Of a stretch of DNA of 64,000 nucleotides, positions 9,737 through 18,387 are shown piece after piece. This DNA comes from Burkholderiaceae bacterium. Lineage in GTDB: Bacteria; Pseudomonadota; Gammaproteobacteria; Burkholderiales; Burkholderiaceae_C. The DNA lies in assembly GCA_019745555.1 (NCBI GenBank), contig JAIESX010000001.1, positions 248,001-312,000 on the forward strand, given 5' to 3'. The translations under genes and the position numbers were made by a program. Positions within the stretch are counted from its first letter, which is position 1, and each line of letters begins with the position of its first letter. Below the pieces are notes generated by a model that saw only the letters and a list, made by a program, of their open reading frames with translations, was not told the DNA's origin and did no database searches.

Positions 9737-10628
9737 GCGAGGGGTTGACGAAGCGCGTGACCTCGGCGCGCACGGCTCTGTCCTGCAGCAGCTTCATGTG
9801 GCCTAGGCCTTCGGTGCTGACGAGTTGCGCACCGGCGATGGCGCACGCATAGGCCTGGCCGTCGGCGTGGCCGTTGATGCGGTCGCCGCGGTCATGCACG
9901 ATCAGCGTGGGCACGGTAATGCGCGGCCCCACGACCGGCGGCTCGAACTGCGGCATCAGGATGGCCTCGCGCGCCTCGATGCGCTGCTGCATGGCGCCAC
10001 GCGTGCGCTCGCTCAGGCCGAACAGGCGCGCGAACAGCCGCGTGTATTCGTAAGGCGAGGCCGGCGGCGCCAGCAGCACCAGGCGCTGCAGCGCCAGCCC
10101 GCGGCTGGTCGCGTAGGCCGCCGCGTTGGCGCCGAGTGAATGCGCCACCACGGCCTGCAGGTCCAGACCCTGCGCCTGCAGGCGCGCGGCGACGTACTCC
10201 AGCGCGCGGGCGAACTGCGGCAGATTGCTGGTGCGGCCGGCGCTGCGGCCGTGGGCCGGCATCTCCAGCAGCAGCACCTGCAGGCCTGCCTGCCCCAGGG
10301 TCTCGGCCAGCGGCAGCATCTGCCCCGCGTGGCCGCCCCAGCCATGGACCAGCAGCACGGCCGGCGCGCGCGGGTCGGCGTGGCCGTCGCGGTAGAGCGT
10401 GAGGCTGGCGCGCTCGAAGGGCCAGCGCTCGTGCGCCCAGTGCGCGGGCCAGGGCCGGCCGCGGCGCAGCCAGCGCGGCGGCAAGGGTGTGCCGAAAAGG
10501 CGCAGGGCCGCGCGCACGGCCAGGGCTGGCCAGAGCTGCTGGGTCAGGGCCAGGCCCAGGCGCGTCAGGCGCAGGACCGGACCCTGGCCGTAGTAGCTCG
10601 CGGCCGCTGTCGGGGGGCTGGAGGACAT
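9723..10628 (-). CDS. Alpha/beta hydrolase
   Basis: This 301-residue protein has the alpha/beta-hydrolase pattern: HGWGGHAGQM (oxyanion region), nucleophile elbow VVAHSLGANA (first Gly of GxSxG replaced by Ala), acid in IVHDRGDRI and histidine in TEGLGHMKLL. Substrate cannot be told. I chose the ATG at 10628 because GAAAGGA lies six bases upstream; the ATG at 10634 would leave no spacing to it. It ends overlapping the 3' end of the convergent GGDEF-EAL gene by 14 bp. A 37-residue membrane peptide is encoded just upstream, and both lie behind a palindromic operator shared with the neighbouring TetR gene. Confidence 0.85.
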   Translation of the reverse strand: MSSSPPTAAASYYGQGPVLRLTRLGLALTQQLWPALAVRAALRLFGTPLPPRWLRRGRPWPAHWAHERWPFERASLTLYRDGHADPRAPAVLLVHGWGGHAGQMLPLAETLGQAGLQVLLLEMPAHGRSAGRTSNLPQFARALEYVAARLQAQGLDLQAVVAHSLGANAAAYATSRGLALQRLVLLAPPASPYEYTRLFARLFGLSERTRGAMQQRIEAREAILMPQFEPPVVGPRITVPTLIVHDRGDRINGHADGQAYACAIAGAQLVSTEGLGHMKLLQDRAVRAEVTRFVNPSLRPH

Positions 10629-10639
10629 GGCCATTCCTT

Positions 10640-10753
10640 TCAGAAAAAGATCCAGTCGCGATTGCTGCGCGGGATGCCGCGCAGCGACGCCAAGGCGGCG
10701 TACACGCCGCGCAGCACGAGGTAGACGGCCAGGCCGGTCAAGATCATCCACAT
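10640..10753 (-). CDS. 37-residue membrane micropeptide
   Basis: A short frame (ATG 10753, stop 10640) encodes a peptide starting MWMILTGLAVYLVLRGVY and ending with a polar, aromatic tail containing IPRSNRDWIFF. It has one hydrophobic helix followed by basic residues. AAGGAG sits at ideal spacing before the ATG, and the stop is 11 bp before the hydrolase start, so it looks like the first gene of a two-gene operon. The palindrome at 10767-10784 lies 13 bp upstream of its start codon. I know no function for it. Confidence 0.65.
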   Translation of the reverse strand: MWMILTGLAVYLVLRGVYAALASLRGIPRSNRDWIFF

Positions 10754-10766
10754 GATGGCTCCTTTC

Positions 10767-10784
10767 TTCGCACGATCGTGCGAA
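10767..10784. promoter_or_regulatory. Perfect 18-bp palindrome, probable TetR operator 1
   Basis: TTCGCACGATCGTGCGAA is a perfect inverted repeat placed immediately upstream of the ribosome-binding site of the micropeptide-hydrolase operon. Its core (GCACGAT..GTGCGAAA) recurs upstream of the adjacent tetR gene, so it is very likely bound by that regulator. Confidence 0.75.
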
Positions 10785-10827
10785 ATATGGGCGGGAAGAA
10801 ATGCAGGGTGCGAAACATGATCGGAAT

Positions 10828-11436
10828 TCAGGCGAGGTAGCTGGTGCGCAGGCGTTGCCAGCTGGCCGCCGCGCGGGCCGGGGCCGAAGGGTCGCGCAGG
10901 AAACGCGCGTCGTGCAGCAGGCCGATGGCCAGACCGTAGATCTCGCCCACGAGCTGTTCGGGCACGGTATCGGCGCGCAGGTGACCGGCCTCGACGCTCT
11001 GCACCACGGTGCGGCGCAGTGCCGCACGCCAGCGCGTGATCTCCTGCAGCAGGAAGTCACGCAGCTCGCCTTCGCGGTCGTCGAGCTCGAAAGCGGCGGC
11101 GCTGTAGATGCAGCTGTTGTGCGGCTCGGGGCGCGCCAGGCGCGCGAGCCAGCGCTCGACGATGGCGTCCAGCCGCGGCAGGCCCTTGGGCTGCTGCATG
11201 GCCGGCACGAAGACCTCGGCCAGAAAACGGCGCCCGAACTCCTCGATCACCGTTTTCTGCAGGGTCTCACGCGAACCCACGCGCGAGAAGACGCCGCTCT
11301 TGGACAGACCCACACGGTCGGCCACGGCCTGCAGCGTCAGGGCTTCCAGTCCTTCGGCGGCGACCAGGTCCATGCCGGCGCCAATGATGGCGGCACGGGT
11401 CAGTTCGCTCTTGGCGGTCTTGGTGTCGGGCGTCAT
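10828..11436 (-). CDS. TetR family transcriptional regulator
   Basis: This 202-residue protein has an N-terminal helix-turn-helix (about residues 15-60, with LTLQAVADRVGLSKSGVFSRVGSRETLQKTVIEEF) and a ligand-binding C-terminal domain ending WQRLRTSYLA, similar to TetR C-terminal domain families in Burkholderiales. An imperfect palindrome lies 9 bp before its start and a perfect one lies downstream, before the micropeptide gene. I infer autorepression and repression of the micropeptide-hydrolase pair. The first operator also lies in the region shared with divergent acetoacetyl-CoA synthetase, which might be co-regulated. Inducer unknown. Confidence 0.9.
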   Translation of the reverse strand: MTPDTKTAKSELTRAAIIGAGMDLVAAEGLEALTLQAVADRVGLSKSGVFSRVGSRETLQKTVIEEFGRRFLAEVFVPAMQQPKGLPRLDAIVERWLARLARPEPHNSCIYSAAAFELDDREGELRDFLLQEITRWRAALRRTVVQSVEAGHLRADTVPEQLVGEIYGLAIGLLHDARFLRDPSAPARAAASWQRLRTSYLA

Positions 11437-11445
11437 GATGACAAA

Positions 11446-11465
11446 TTTAGCACGATTGTGCGAAA
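11446..11465. promoter_or_regulatory. Imperfect palindrome, probable TetR operator 2
   Basis: TTTAGCACGATTGTGCGAAA shares the GCACGATyGTGCGAAA core with the perfect palindrome at 10767-10784. It lies 9 bp upstream of the tetR start codon, between tetR and the divergent acetoacetyl-CoA synthetase gene. Confidence 0.7.
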
Positions 11466-11550
11466 TGTCAAGCGCGCCGGTACGGGGTCCTACGGACAGG
11501 GGGCGGTGCTAGAGTGAACGCAGAACAAGACAGTGCACGAGGCAGGAGAC

Positions 11551-13683
11551 ATGCAAGCCCCCTACATCCCCCAGGTCCGGCTGTACCGCGACTGGCTGCG
11601 CGCCCAGCGTGGCCTGGATTTTCAGGACTACGACGCGCTCTGGCGCTGGTCGGTCACCGACCTCGACGCCTACTGGCAGAGCATCTGGGACTGCTACGGT
11701 GTCCATTCGCCCACGCCGCACAGCGCCGTGCTGGCCGAGAATCGCATGCCGGGCGCGCGCTGGTTCCCCGGTGCGCAGCTCAACTACGCGCAGCAGGTGC
11801 TGCGGCACGCGCAGCCCGCGCACGCGGCGGGTTTCCCGGCCATTGTCAGTCATGATGAGCGCAGTCTGGCGGCGGGCGAGCCGGCGCGTGAGCTGGCCTG
11901 GCCCGAGCTGCAGCGCCAGGTGGCCTCGCTGGCCCTGCACCTGCAGGCACAGGGCGTGGGCAAGGGCGACCGCGTCGTCGCCTACCTGCCCAATGTGCCC
12001 GAGACCATGGTGGCTTTCCTCGCCGTGGCCAGCATCGGTGCCATCTGGAGCCTCTGCGCGCCCGACATGGGCACGGCCGCGGTGCTGGACCGTTTTCGCC
12101 AGATCGAGCCCAAGGCCCTGATCGCCTGCAACGGCGTGCGCTACGGCGGACGTGAGACGGACCGGCGCGACGCCGTGGCCGAGCTCTGCGCGGCCCTGCC
12201 CACGGTGCAGCATCTCGTGGTTCTGCCCGTGCTCGACCTGCCGGCCCGGTCGGTACGCGCGGGCGTGAGCGTCGTCCCCTGGGCGCAAACCGTGACGCGC
12301 GACGATGCGCGTACCGCGGTCTTCAAGCCCCTGAGCGTGCCCTTCGACCACCCGCTCTGGGTGGTTTATTCGAGCGGCACCACGGGCCTGCCCAAGCCCA
12401 TCGTGCACGGGCACGGCGGCATCCTGCTCGTGGCCCTGGCCTTCACGCTCAACACCGACATCGGCTGCAGCTACGCGCCCAACAGCTGGGGCGAGCGCTT
12501 CCACTGGTACAGCTCCACCGGCTGGGTGATGTGGAACTGCCAGCTCGGCGGCCTGCTCACGGGCACCACGGTCTGCATCTACGACGGCAGCCCGGGCGGT
12601 GCCACGGTGGACACCGCGGGCCACAAGCTGGCGCCGGACTGGACCACGCTCTGGCGCTTCGTCGCCGACACGCGCAGCACCTACTTCGGCGCGGGGGCGG
12701 CCTTCTTTGCGAACTGCATGAAGGCCGGCGTCGATCTGCGCCAGTGTGGCGATCTCACGCGCGTGCGCGCCCTGGGCTCCACCGGTTCGCCGCTGTCCGA
12801 AGACGTGCAGCGCTGGACCAACGCGCAGATGCGGCGCGTCAATCCGCGTGCCGGCGGCACGCTGAAGCAGCCGGGCGACATCTGGTGGTCCAACATCTCC
12901 GGCGGCACCGATTTCGCGGGCGCCTTCATCGCCGGCTGCCGCGAGCTGCCGCAGGTCCCGGGCGAGATGCAGTGCCGCGTGCTGGGCTGCGCGGTCGAGG
13001 CCTGGGACGAGCAGGGCCAGCCCGTGACGGATGCCGTGGGCGAACTGGTCTGTACGCAGCCCATTCCCAGCATGCCGCTGTATTTCTGGGGCGACGCGGA
13101 TGGCCGGCGTTACCTCGGCAGCTATTTCGACATGTACCCGGCGGGCCACGGGCGCAAGCCTGGTGGCGGCGATGCCGATCCCGAGGTCGGGCCGGCCTGG
13201 CGCCATGGCGACTGGCTGCGCATCACCGCCCGGGGTGGCTGCATCATCTATGGCCGCAGCGACGCCACCATCAACCGCCACGGCCTGCGCATGGGCACCA
13301 GCGAGCTCTACAGTGCGGTGGAAGCCCTGCCCGAGGTGCTGGACTCCCTGGTGGTGGATCTGGAGTATCTGGGGCGTGAGAGCTATATGCCGCTCTTCGT
13401 CGTGCTGCGTCCGGGTCACTCACTGGATGCGGCGATGAAGACGCGGATCAACGACGCGATCAAGAAGGCGCTGTCGCCGCGCTTCGTGCCCAACGAGATC
13501 CTGGCCGTGGCCGAGATCCCGCGCACGCTCAGCGGCAAGAAGCAGGAGTTGCCGATCAAGAAGCTGCTGCTGGGTCAGCCGCTGGAGAAGGTGGTCAACC
13601 GCGATGCCATGGCCAACCCGGCCAGCCTGGGCTGGTACGTGGAATTTGCACGGCACTATGCCGCACGGGTCGCGCAAAGCTGA
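11551..13683 (+). CDS. aacS: Acetoacetyl-CoA synthetase (acetoacetate-CoA ligase)
   Basis: This 710-residue ANL-superfamily enzyme activates acetoacetate to acetoacetyl-CoA with ATP. Visible motifs are the P-loop YSSGTTGLPKPIVHGHGG, the long AacS-specific stretch FHWYSSTGWVMWN, the adenylate motif YGRSDATINRHGLRMGTSE, and the catalytic lysine in TLSGKKQELPIKK. An N-terminal YAQQVL.. region matches the acetyl-CoA-synthetase-type N-domain. I chose the ATG at 11551, preceded by AGGAG at short spacing; a GTG at 11533 is an alternative. It is divergent from tetR. The role is probably use of ketone bodies or polyhydroxybutyrate breakdown products. Confidence 0.93.
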   Translation: MQAPYIPQVRLYRDWLRAQRGLDFQDYDALWRWSVTDLDAYWQSIWDCYGVHSPTPHSAVLAENRMPGARWFPGAQLNYAQQVLRHAQPAHAAGFPAIVSHDERSLAAGEPARELAWPELQRQVASLALHLQAQGVGKGDRVVAYLPNVPETMVAFLAVASIGAIWSLCAPDMGTAAVLDRFRQIEPKALIACNGVRYGGRETDRRDAVAELCAALPTVQHLVVLPVLDLPARSVRAGVSVVPWAQTVTRDDARTAVFKPLSVPFDHPLWVVYSSGTTGLPKPIVHGHGGILLVALAFTLNTDIGCSYAPNSWGERFHWYSSTGWVMWNCQLGGLLTGTTVCIYDGSPGGATVDTAGHKLAPDWTTLWRFVADTRSTYFGAGAAFFANCMKAGVDLRQCGDLTRVRALGSTGSPLSEDVQRWTNAQMRRVNPRAGGTLKQPGDIWWSNISGGTDFAGAFIAGCRELPQVPGEMQCRVLGCAVEAWDEQGQPVTDAVGELVCTQPIPSMPLYFWGDADGRRYLGSYFDMYPAGHGRKPGGGDADPEVGPAWRHGDWLRITARGGCIIYGRSDATINRHGLRMGTSELYSAVEALPEVLDSLVVDLEYLGRESYMPLFVVLRPGHSLDAAMKTRINDAIKKALSPRFVPNEILAVAEIPRTLSGKKQELPIKKLLLGQPLEKVVNRDAMANPASLGWYVEFARHYAARVAQS

Positions 13684-13719
13684 CACAAGAGTGCGGGACC
13701 GCCGGATAATCCGCGCACC

Positions 13720-14865
13720 ATGGTCCACACCCCGACCCTGCTGCTCATCAACGTGCTGGTCACGGCGACGTTGGCCCTGAGCCTGGGGGCGGTGTCTTCA
13801 CGCGCGCAGCGTGACGGCCTGTTCTGGTGGGCCGCGGCGCTGGCGACCCACACCGTGGCCTACACACTCTACGGCCTGCGCGGTGTGGCCCCGGACTGGG
13901 CCTCGGTGCTGCTGGCCAACACCCTGCTCGCGGCCTATTTCGCCCTGATCCTGGAGGGCCTGTTCCAGTTCCAGCAGCGCATGCCCAGCCGCGCGCTGAT
14001 CTGGGGCCCGGTGCTATTGCTGCCCTTGCTGCTGACCGCGCTGCTTGACCAGATCCAGGCGCGCGTGGTCGTGGTGGGTGTCCTGTTCTCTGCGCAGGCC
14101 GTCTACACCGTGCACGTGCTGCTGTTGCGTCGACAGGAAACACCCGGCCGCGGGCAGTACTTCGTCATGGCGGCCTATGGCGTGCTGATCGTGATGATGC
14201 TGGGCCGTGTGGCGCTGAGTTTCACCGGCGGTCTGCGGCTGGGCTCGATCACCGACTCCAATGTGACCCAGGCCGCGACCTTCGTGCTGGCCACCCTTTG
14301 CCTCATCCTCATCAGCCTGGGTCTGGTGCTCATGACCAAGGAGCGGGCCGACGCCCGCAACCGCCGCCTGGCCCTGCAGGATGACCTGACCGGCCTGCAC
14401 AACCGCCGCTTCATCTTCGAGGTGCTGGGTCAGCAGCTGGCACTGGCCGAGCGTCATGGCTGGCCCCTGGCGCTGCTGATCGTCGACGTGGATCACTTCA
14501 AGCGTATCAACGACACCCATGGCCACCTGATCGGCGACCAGGTGCTGCGCGAGCTCGCGGCCTGCATCCGCAGCCGTCTGCGCGCCCAGGACATCGCCGG
14601 GCGCTGGGGCGGCGAGGAGTTCATCGTACTGCTGCCCGACACGGACGCCAAGGGTGCCACGGTGCTGGCCGAAGACCTGCGCCTGGCCGTGCAGCAGCTG
14701 CGTTGCCTGGACCCGCAGGGCCAGCCCTTGCCGCTCACCGTGAGCATCGGCCTGCACGCCGAGACGCAACCCAAGAGCGGCCAGCGCGACGAGCTGCTGG
14801 CCGCCGCGGACCGGGCCATGTACCAGGCCAAGCAGAATGGCCGCAACCGTATCGAGCAAGCCTGA
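13720..14865 (+). CDS. Membrane diguanylate cyclase (GGDEF)
   Basis: This 381-residue protein has about six N-terminal membrane helices (residues 1-210) with short loops and a C-terminal GGDEF domain. The active-site motif is GGEEF (297-301), and an inhibitory I-site RAQD (288-291) is present at the correct five-residue spacing, so an active, product-inhibited diguanylate cyclase is expected. The N-terminal domain has no soluble sensor, so the signal is probably sensed in the membrane. A GATAAT hexamer ends nine bases before the ATG and no Shine-Dalgarno is visible. Confidence 0.92.
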   Translation: MVHTPTLLLINVLVTATLALSLGAVSSRAQRDGLFWWAAALATHTVAYTLYGLRGVAPDWASVLLANTLLAAYFALILEGLFQFQQRMPSRALIWGPVLLLPLLLTALLDQIQARVVVVGVLFSAQAVYTVHVLLLRRQETPGRGQYFVMAAYGVLIVMMLGRVALSFTGGLRLGSITDSNVTQAATFVLATLCLILISLGLVLMTKERADARNRRLALQDDLTGLHNRRFIFEVLGQQLALAERHGWPLALLIVDVDHFKRINDTHGHLIGDQVLRELAACIRSRLRAQDIAGRWGGEEFIVLLPDTDAKGATVLAEDLRLAVQQLRCLDPQGQPLPLTVSIGLHAETQPKSGQRDELLAAADRAMYQAKQNGRNRIEQA

Positions 14866-14867
14866 GT

Positions 14868-15764
14868 TCAGGCCGCCGCGTCTTGCAGCCAGGCCGCAAA
14901 ACGGGCCAGCGCGGGCCGCGGCTCGCCGCGTTCGGGCAGCACCAGCCAGTAGCTGCGCCCGCTCTTGAGCGGACGCGGGCAGGCCACCACCAGTTCGCCA
15001 CGCGCGAGTTCGGGTTCGATCAGCAGGCGCGGCACCAGGGCCAGGCCCAGGCCTTGCGCTGCCGCGGCGGCCGTCATGGAGTAGAGCTCGTAGCGCGGGC
15101 CGGAGAGCGCCGCGGGCGCCTCGACGTCCATGGCCTCGAACCACTGGCGCCAGGCCTCGGGGCGCGTGCTCTGCTGCAGCAGGGGCAGGGTTGCCAGGTC
15201 GCGCGGCTGCAGGCGTTTGCGCGTACCCAGCAGCGCAGGTGCGCAGACGGGCACCACCTCTTCCTCGATCAGCATCGTGGCGCGTGTGCCGGCCCAGTTG
15301 GCCACCTGTTCGGCCGTGCCCGAATAGAGCGCGGCGTCGAAGCTGGTGTCGGCGAAGAGGAAGGGGCGGGTGCGCGTCTCGATGTGCACCAGCAGCTCCG
15401 GGTGTGCGGCGGCCAGCGCCGGCAGGCGGGGCATCAGCCACCGGGTGGCGAAGGTGGGCACGGCGGCCAGGCTGATGCTGCCGGCCGCGCCCTGGCGCGA
15501 CATGGCGTCCAGGGTGTCGCGCTCCAGCGCCTGCAGGCGCGGCGCGATCTGGCGCGCGTAATCCGCACCTTCGGGCGTCAGTGCCACGCCATGGCGCGTG
15601 CGGCGGAACAGGGCCAGGCCCAGATAGGCCTCGAGCGCACCAATCTGACGCGAGACGGCGCTCTGCGTCAACGCCAACTCCTGGGCGGCGCGCGTGTAGC
15701 TCTCGTGCCGGGCGGCGGCATCGAAGCAGGCCAGGGCCTGGAGGGAAGGGATCTTGCGGCGCAT
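14868..15764 (-). CDS. gcdR: LysR regulator, probably of the glutaryl-CoA dehydrogenase genes
   Basis: This 298-residue LysR-type regulator has an N-terminal helix-turn-helix (RAAQELALTQSAVSRQIGALEAYLGLALFRR at about residues 26-56) and a periplasmic-binding-like effector domain of the GcvA type. It is divergent from gcdH across 160 bp, the usual LysR arrangement, and gcdR-gcdH-CoA-transferase clusters are known from Pseudomonas and relatives. On that ground I infer that it activates glutarate/lysine catabolism genes. It converges tail-to-tail with the diguanylate cyclase, with two bases between the stops. Confidence 0.85.
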   Translation of the reverse strand: MRRKIPSLQALACFDAAARHESYTRAAQELALTQSAVSRQIGALEAYLGLALFRRTRHGVALTPEGADYARQIAPRLQALERDTLDAMSRQGAAGSISLAAVPTFATRWLMPRLPALAAAHPELLVHIETRTRPFLFADTSFDAALYSGTAEQVANWAGTRATMLIEEEVVPVCAPALLGTRKRLQPRDLATLPLLQQSTRPEAWRQWFEAMDVEAPAALSGPRYELYSMTAAAAAQGLGLALVPRLLIEPELARGELVVACPRPLKSGRSYWLVLPERGEPRPALARFAAWLQDAAA

Positions 15765-15832
15765 GGTGTGCGGAAGCTACACAAATGAAACGGGGCTGTC
15801 GAATGGCAGAAGACGGTGATCAGCCAGTCACA

Positions 15833-15847
15833 GATGAGATTTCATCA
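15833..15847. promoter_or_regulatory. Candidate LysR box between gcdR and gcdH
   Basis: GATGA-GATT-TCATC is an inverted repeat, embedding a T-N11-A motif (TGAGATTTCATCA, 15835-15847). It lies about 80 bp upstream of gcdH and about 70 bp upstream of the LysR gene, the expected location for the regulator's recognition site. Confidence 0.45.
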
Positions 15848-15924
15848 TATCTCGATGCGAAATTCTCGTTTGCGGGTGCAGGAGGCGGGGCGTACGATGC
15901 AGGCAGTTTTTCAGGAGCACGACC

Positions 15925-17118
15925 ATGGCCAAGGCCGCCTTTCAATGGAATGACCCCTTTCTGCTCGACCAGCAGCTCAGCGACGACGAGCGCATGGTGC
16001 GCGACGCCGCAGCCGCCTACTGCCAGGACCGCCTGGGTGCACGTGTGCTCGAAGCCTTCCGCCACGAGAAGACCGATCCGGCCATCTTCCGCGAGATGGG
16101 GGCGCTGGGTCTGCTGGGCCCGACCATCCCCGAGCAATACGGCGGCCCGGGTCTGAACTACGTGGCCTACGGCCTGATCGCGCGCGAGGTGGAACGCATC
16201 GACTCGGGTTACCGCTCGATGATGAGCGTGCAGTCTTCCCTGGTCATGGTGCCGATCAACGAGTTCGGCAGCGAGGCGCAGAAGCAGAAGTTCCTGCCCA
16301 GACTCGCCACGGGCGAATGGATCGGCTGCTTCGGCCTGACCGAGCCCGACCACGGCTCCGACCCCAACTCCATGGCCACCCGCGCCTACAAGACCGCGGG
16401 CGGCTACCGCATGGTGGGCAACAAGATGTGGATCTCCAACAGCCCCATTGCCGATGTCTTCGTGGTCTGGGCCAAGGAAGTCAGCGAGAGCGGCGCCGTG
16501 GGCCCGATCCGCGGCTTCGTGCTCGAAAAAGGCATGAAGGGCCTGTCTGCGCCGGCCGTGCATGGCAAGGTGGGCCTGCGCGCCTCCATCACCGGCGAGA
16601 TCGTGATGGACAACGTGTTCTGCCCCGAGGAGAACGCCTTCCCCGAGATCCAGGGTCTCAAGGGCCCCTTCACCTGCCTGAACTCGGCGCGTTACGGCAT
16701 CGCCTGGGGGGCCCTGGGTGCGGCCGAGGACTGCTGGTTCCGCGCACGCCAGTACGTGCTGGACCGCAAGCAGTTCGGCCGCCCGCTGGCCGCCAACCAG
16801 CTGATCCAGAAGAAGCTGGCCGACATGCAGACGGAAATTGCACTGGGCCTGCAGGGCTGCCTGCGCCTGGGCCGCATGAAGGACGAGGGCACGGCCGCGG
16901 TGGAGATCACCTCCATCCTCAAGCGCAACTCCTGCGGCAAGGCGCTGGACATCGCGCGCCTGGCCCGCGACATGATGGGCGGTAACGGCATCAGCGACGA
17001 ATTCGGCGTGGCGCGCCATCTCGTGAACCTCGAGGTGGTCAACACCTACGAGGGCACGCACGACATCCATGCGCTCATCCTGGGTCGCGCGCAGACCGGC
17101 ATCTCGGCCTTCAACTGA
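15925..17118 (+). CDS. gcdH: Glutaryl-CoA dehydrogenase
   Basis: This 397-residue acyl-CoA dehydrogenase oxidises and decarboxylates glutaryl-CoA to crotonyl-CoA, feeding electrons to ETF. Family features include [30 protein letters not shown], and the active-site [10 protein letters not shown] in which Glu376 is the expected catalytic base. CAGGAG precedes the ATG. The downstream CaiB/BaiF CoA-transferase gene begins 7 bp after the stop, and a divergent LysR gene is upstream, so the three form a glutarate/lysine degradation module. Confidence 0.95.
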   Translation: MAKAAFQWNDPFLLDQQLSDDERMVRDAAAAYCQDRLGARVLEAFRHEKTDPAIFREMGALGLLGPTIPEQYGGPGLNYVAYGLIAREVERIDSGYRSMMSVQSSLVMVPINEFGSEAQKQKFLPRLATGEWIGCFGLTEPDHGSDPNSMATRAYKTAGGYRMVGNKMWISNSPIADVFVVWAKEVSESGAVGPIRGFVLEKGMKGLSAPAVHGKVGLRASITGEIVMDNVFCPEENAFPEIQGLKGPFTCLNSARYGIAWGALGAAEDCWFRARQYVLDRKQFGRPLAANQLIQKKLADMQTEIALGLQGCLRLGRMKDEGTAAVEITSILKRNSCGKALDIARLARDMMGGNGISDEFGVARHLVNLEVVNTYEGTHDIHALILGRAQTGISAFN

Positions 17119-17125
17119 AGCGGCC

Positions 17126-18376
17126 ATGAGCGACAAGCCCGCCGCACTGCCGCATCTCAAGGTGCTGGACCTGTCCCGCGTGCTCGCGGGCCCCTGGTGC
17201 ACCCAGATCCTTGCCGACCTGGGTGCCGACGTGGTGAAGATTGAGCGCCCGGGCAGCGGCGACGACACGCGCCACTGGGGGCCGCCCTTCCTGAAAGACG
17301 CGCGAGGGCATGACACGGAGCACGCGGCCTACTACACCTGCGCCAACCGCAACAAGCGATCCATCACCGTGGACATCGCCAAGCCCGAGGGCCAGGCGCT
17401 GATCCGCCGGTTGGCCGAGCAGAGCGATGTGCTGGTGGAGAACTTCAAGGTCGGCGGGCTCGCGCATTACGGACTGGATTACGCGAGCCTCAGGCAGGTG
17501 AACCCCAAGCTGATCTACTGCTCGGTCACCGGCTTCGGCCAGGACGGCCCTTACGCCGAGCGCGCGGGCTATGACCTGATGGTGCAGGCCATGAGCGGCA
17601 TGATGAGCATCACGGGCCGTCCGGACGATGTGCCCGGTGGCGGCCCGCAGCGCGTGGGCGTGGCGCTGACCGACATCTTCACCGGCGTCTACGCGGCCAC
17701 GGCCATCCTGGCGGCGCTGGAGGTGCGGCACCGCACGGGCGAGGGTCAGCACATCGACATGTCCCTGCTCGACGTGGGCATGGCCATCCTGGCCAACCAG
17801 GCCGGGGGCTTCCTCAACACCGGCAAGGTGCCGCAGCGCCAGGGCAACAGCCACCCCAGCCTCGTGCCCTACCAGGACATGCCGACGAAAGACGGTGCCA
17901 TGCTGCTGGCCATCGGCAACGACGGGCAGTTCGCGCGCTTCTGCGAGGTGGCGGGCCAGCCGGCCCTGGCGCAGGATGCGCGCTATGCCACCAATCCGCA
18001 GCGCGTGGCGCACCGCGAGGAGCTGGTGCCGCAGCTCATGGCCATCACGCGCACCCGGACCACGGCCGAATGGATTGCCGCGCTCGAGCACCACGCCGTG
18101 CCCTGTGGCCCGATCAACGACATCGGGCAGGCCTTTGCCGACGCGCAGGTGCGTTCGCGCGGCCTGGCGATCGAGCAGCCCCGTTCCGCCAAGGCGCTGG
18201 CGGCCGAAGGCGTGCCCGCCATCCGCAGCGTAGCCAGCCCGTTGCGCCTGAGCGCCACCCCGCCGGTGCTGCACCGCGCACCGCCCACGCTGGGCGAGCA
18301 CACGGACGAGGTGCTGGCCGAACTCGGGCTGGATGCGGCACGCATTGCCGCCCTGCGCAGCGCGGGCGTCGTCTAA
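17126..18376 (+). CDS. gcdG: CaiB/BaiF CoA-transferase, probably glutarate-specific
   Basis: This 416-residue type III CoA-transferase has the family opening LKVLDLSRVLAGPWCTQILADLGADVVKIERPG, the NRNKRSITVDI and SVTGFGQDGPYAERAGYDLMVQAMSG segments, and a closing hydrophobic/polar domain with HYGLDYASLRQVNPKLIYC. Because it directly follows gcdH, I infer that it makes glutaryl-CoA from glutarate and a CoA donor such as succinyl-CoA, like human SUGCT. Sequence alone does not fix the substrate. The ATG at 17126 is the first that leaves gcdH intact. Confidence 0.88.
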   Translation: MSDKPAALPHLKVLDLSRVLAGPWCTQILADLGADVVKIERPGSGDDTRHWGPPFLKDARGHDTEHAAYYTCANRNKRSITVDIAKPEGQALIRRLAEQSDVLVENFKVGGLAHYGLDYASLRQVNPKLIYCSVTGFGQDGPYAERAGYDLMVQAMSGMMSITGRPDDVPGGGPQRVGVALTDIFTGVYAATAILAALEVRHRTGEGQHIDMSLLDVGMAILANQAGGFLNTGKVPQRQGNSHPSLVPYQDMPTKDGAMLLAIGNDGQFARFCEVAGQPALAQDARYATNPQRVAHREELVPQLMAITRTRTTAEWIAALEHHAVPCGPINDIGQAFADAQVRSRGLAIEQPRSAKALAAEGVPAIRSVASPLRLSATPPVLHRAPPTLGEHTDEVLAELGLDAARIAALRSAGVV

Positions 18377-18387
18377 GGCCTTTCGCC

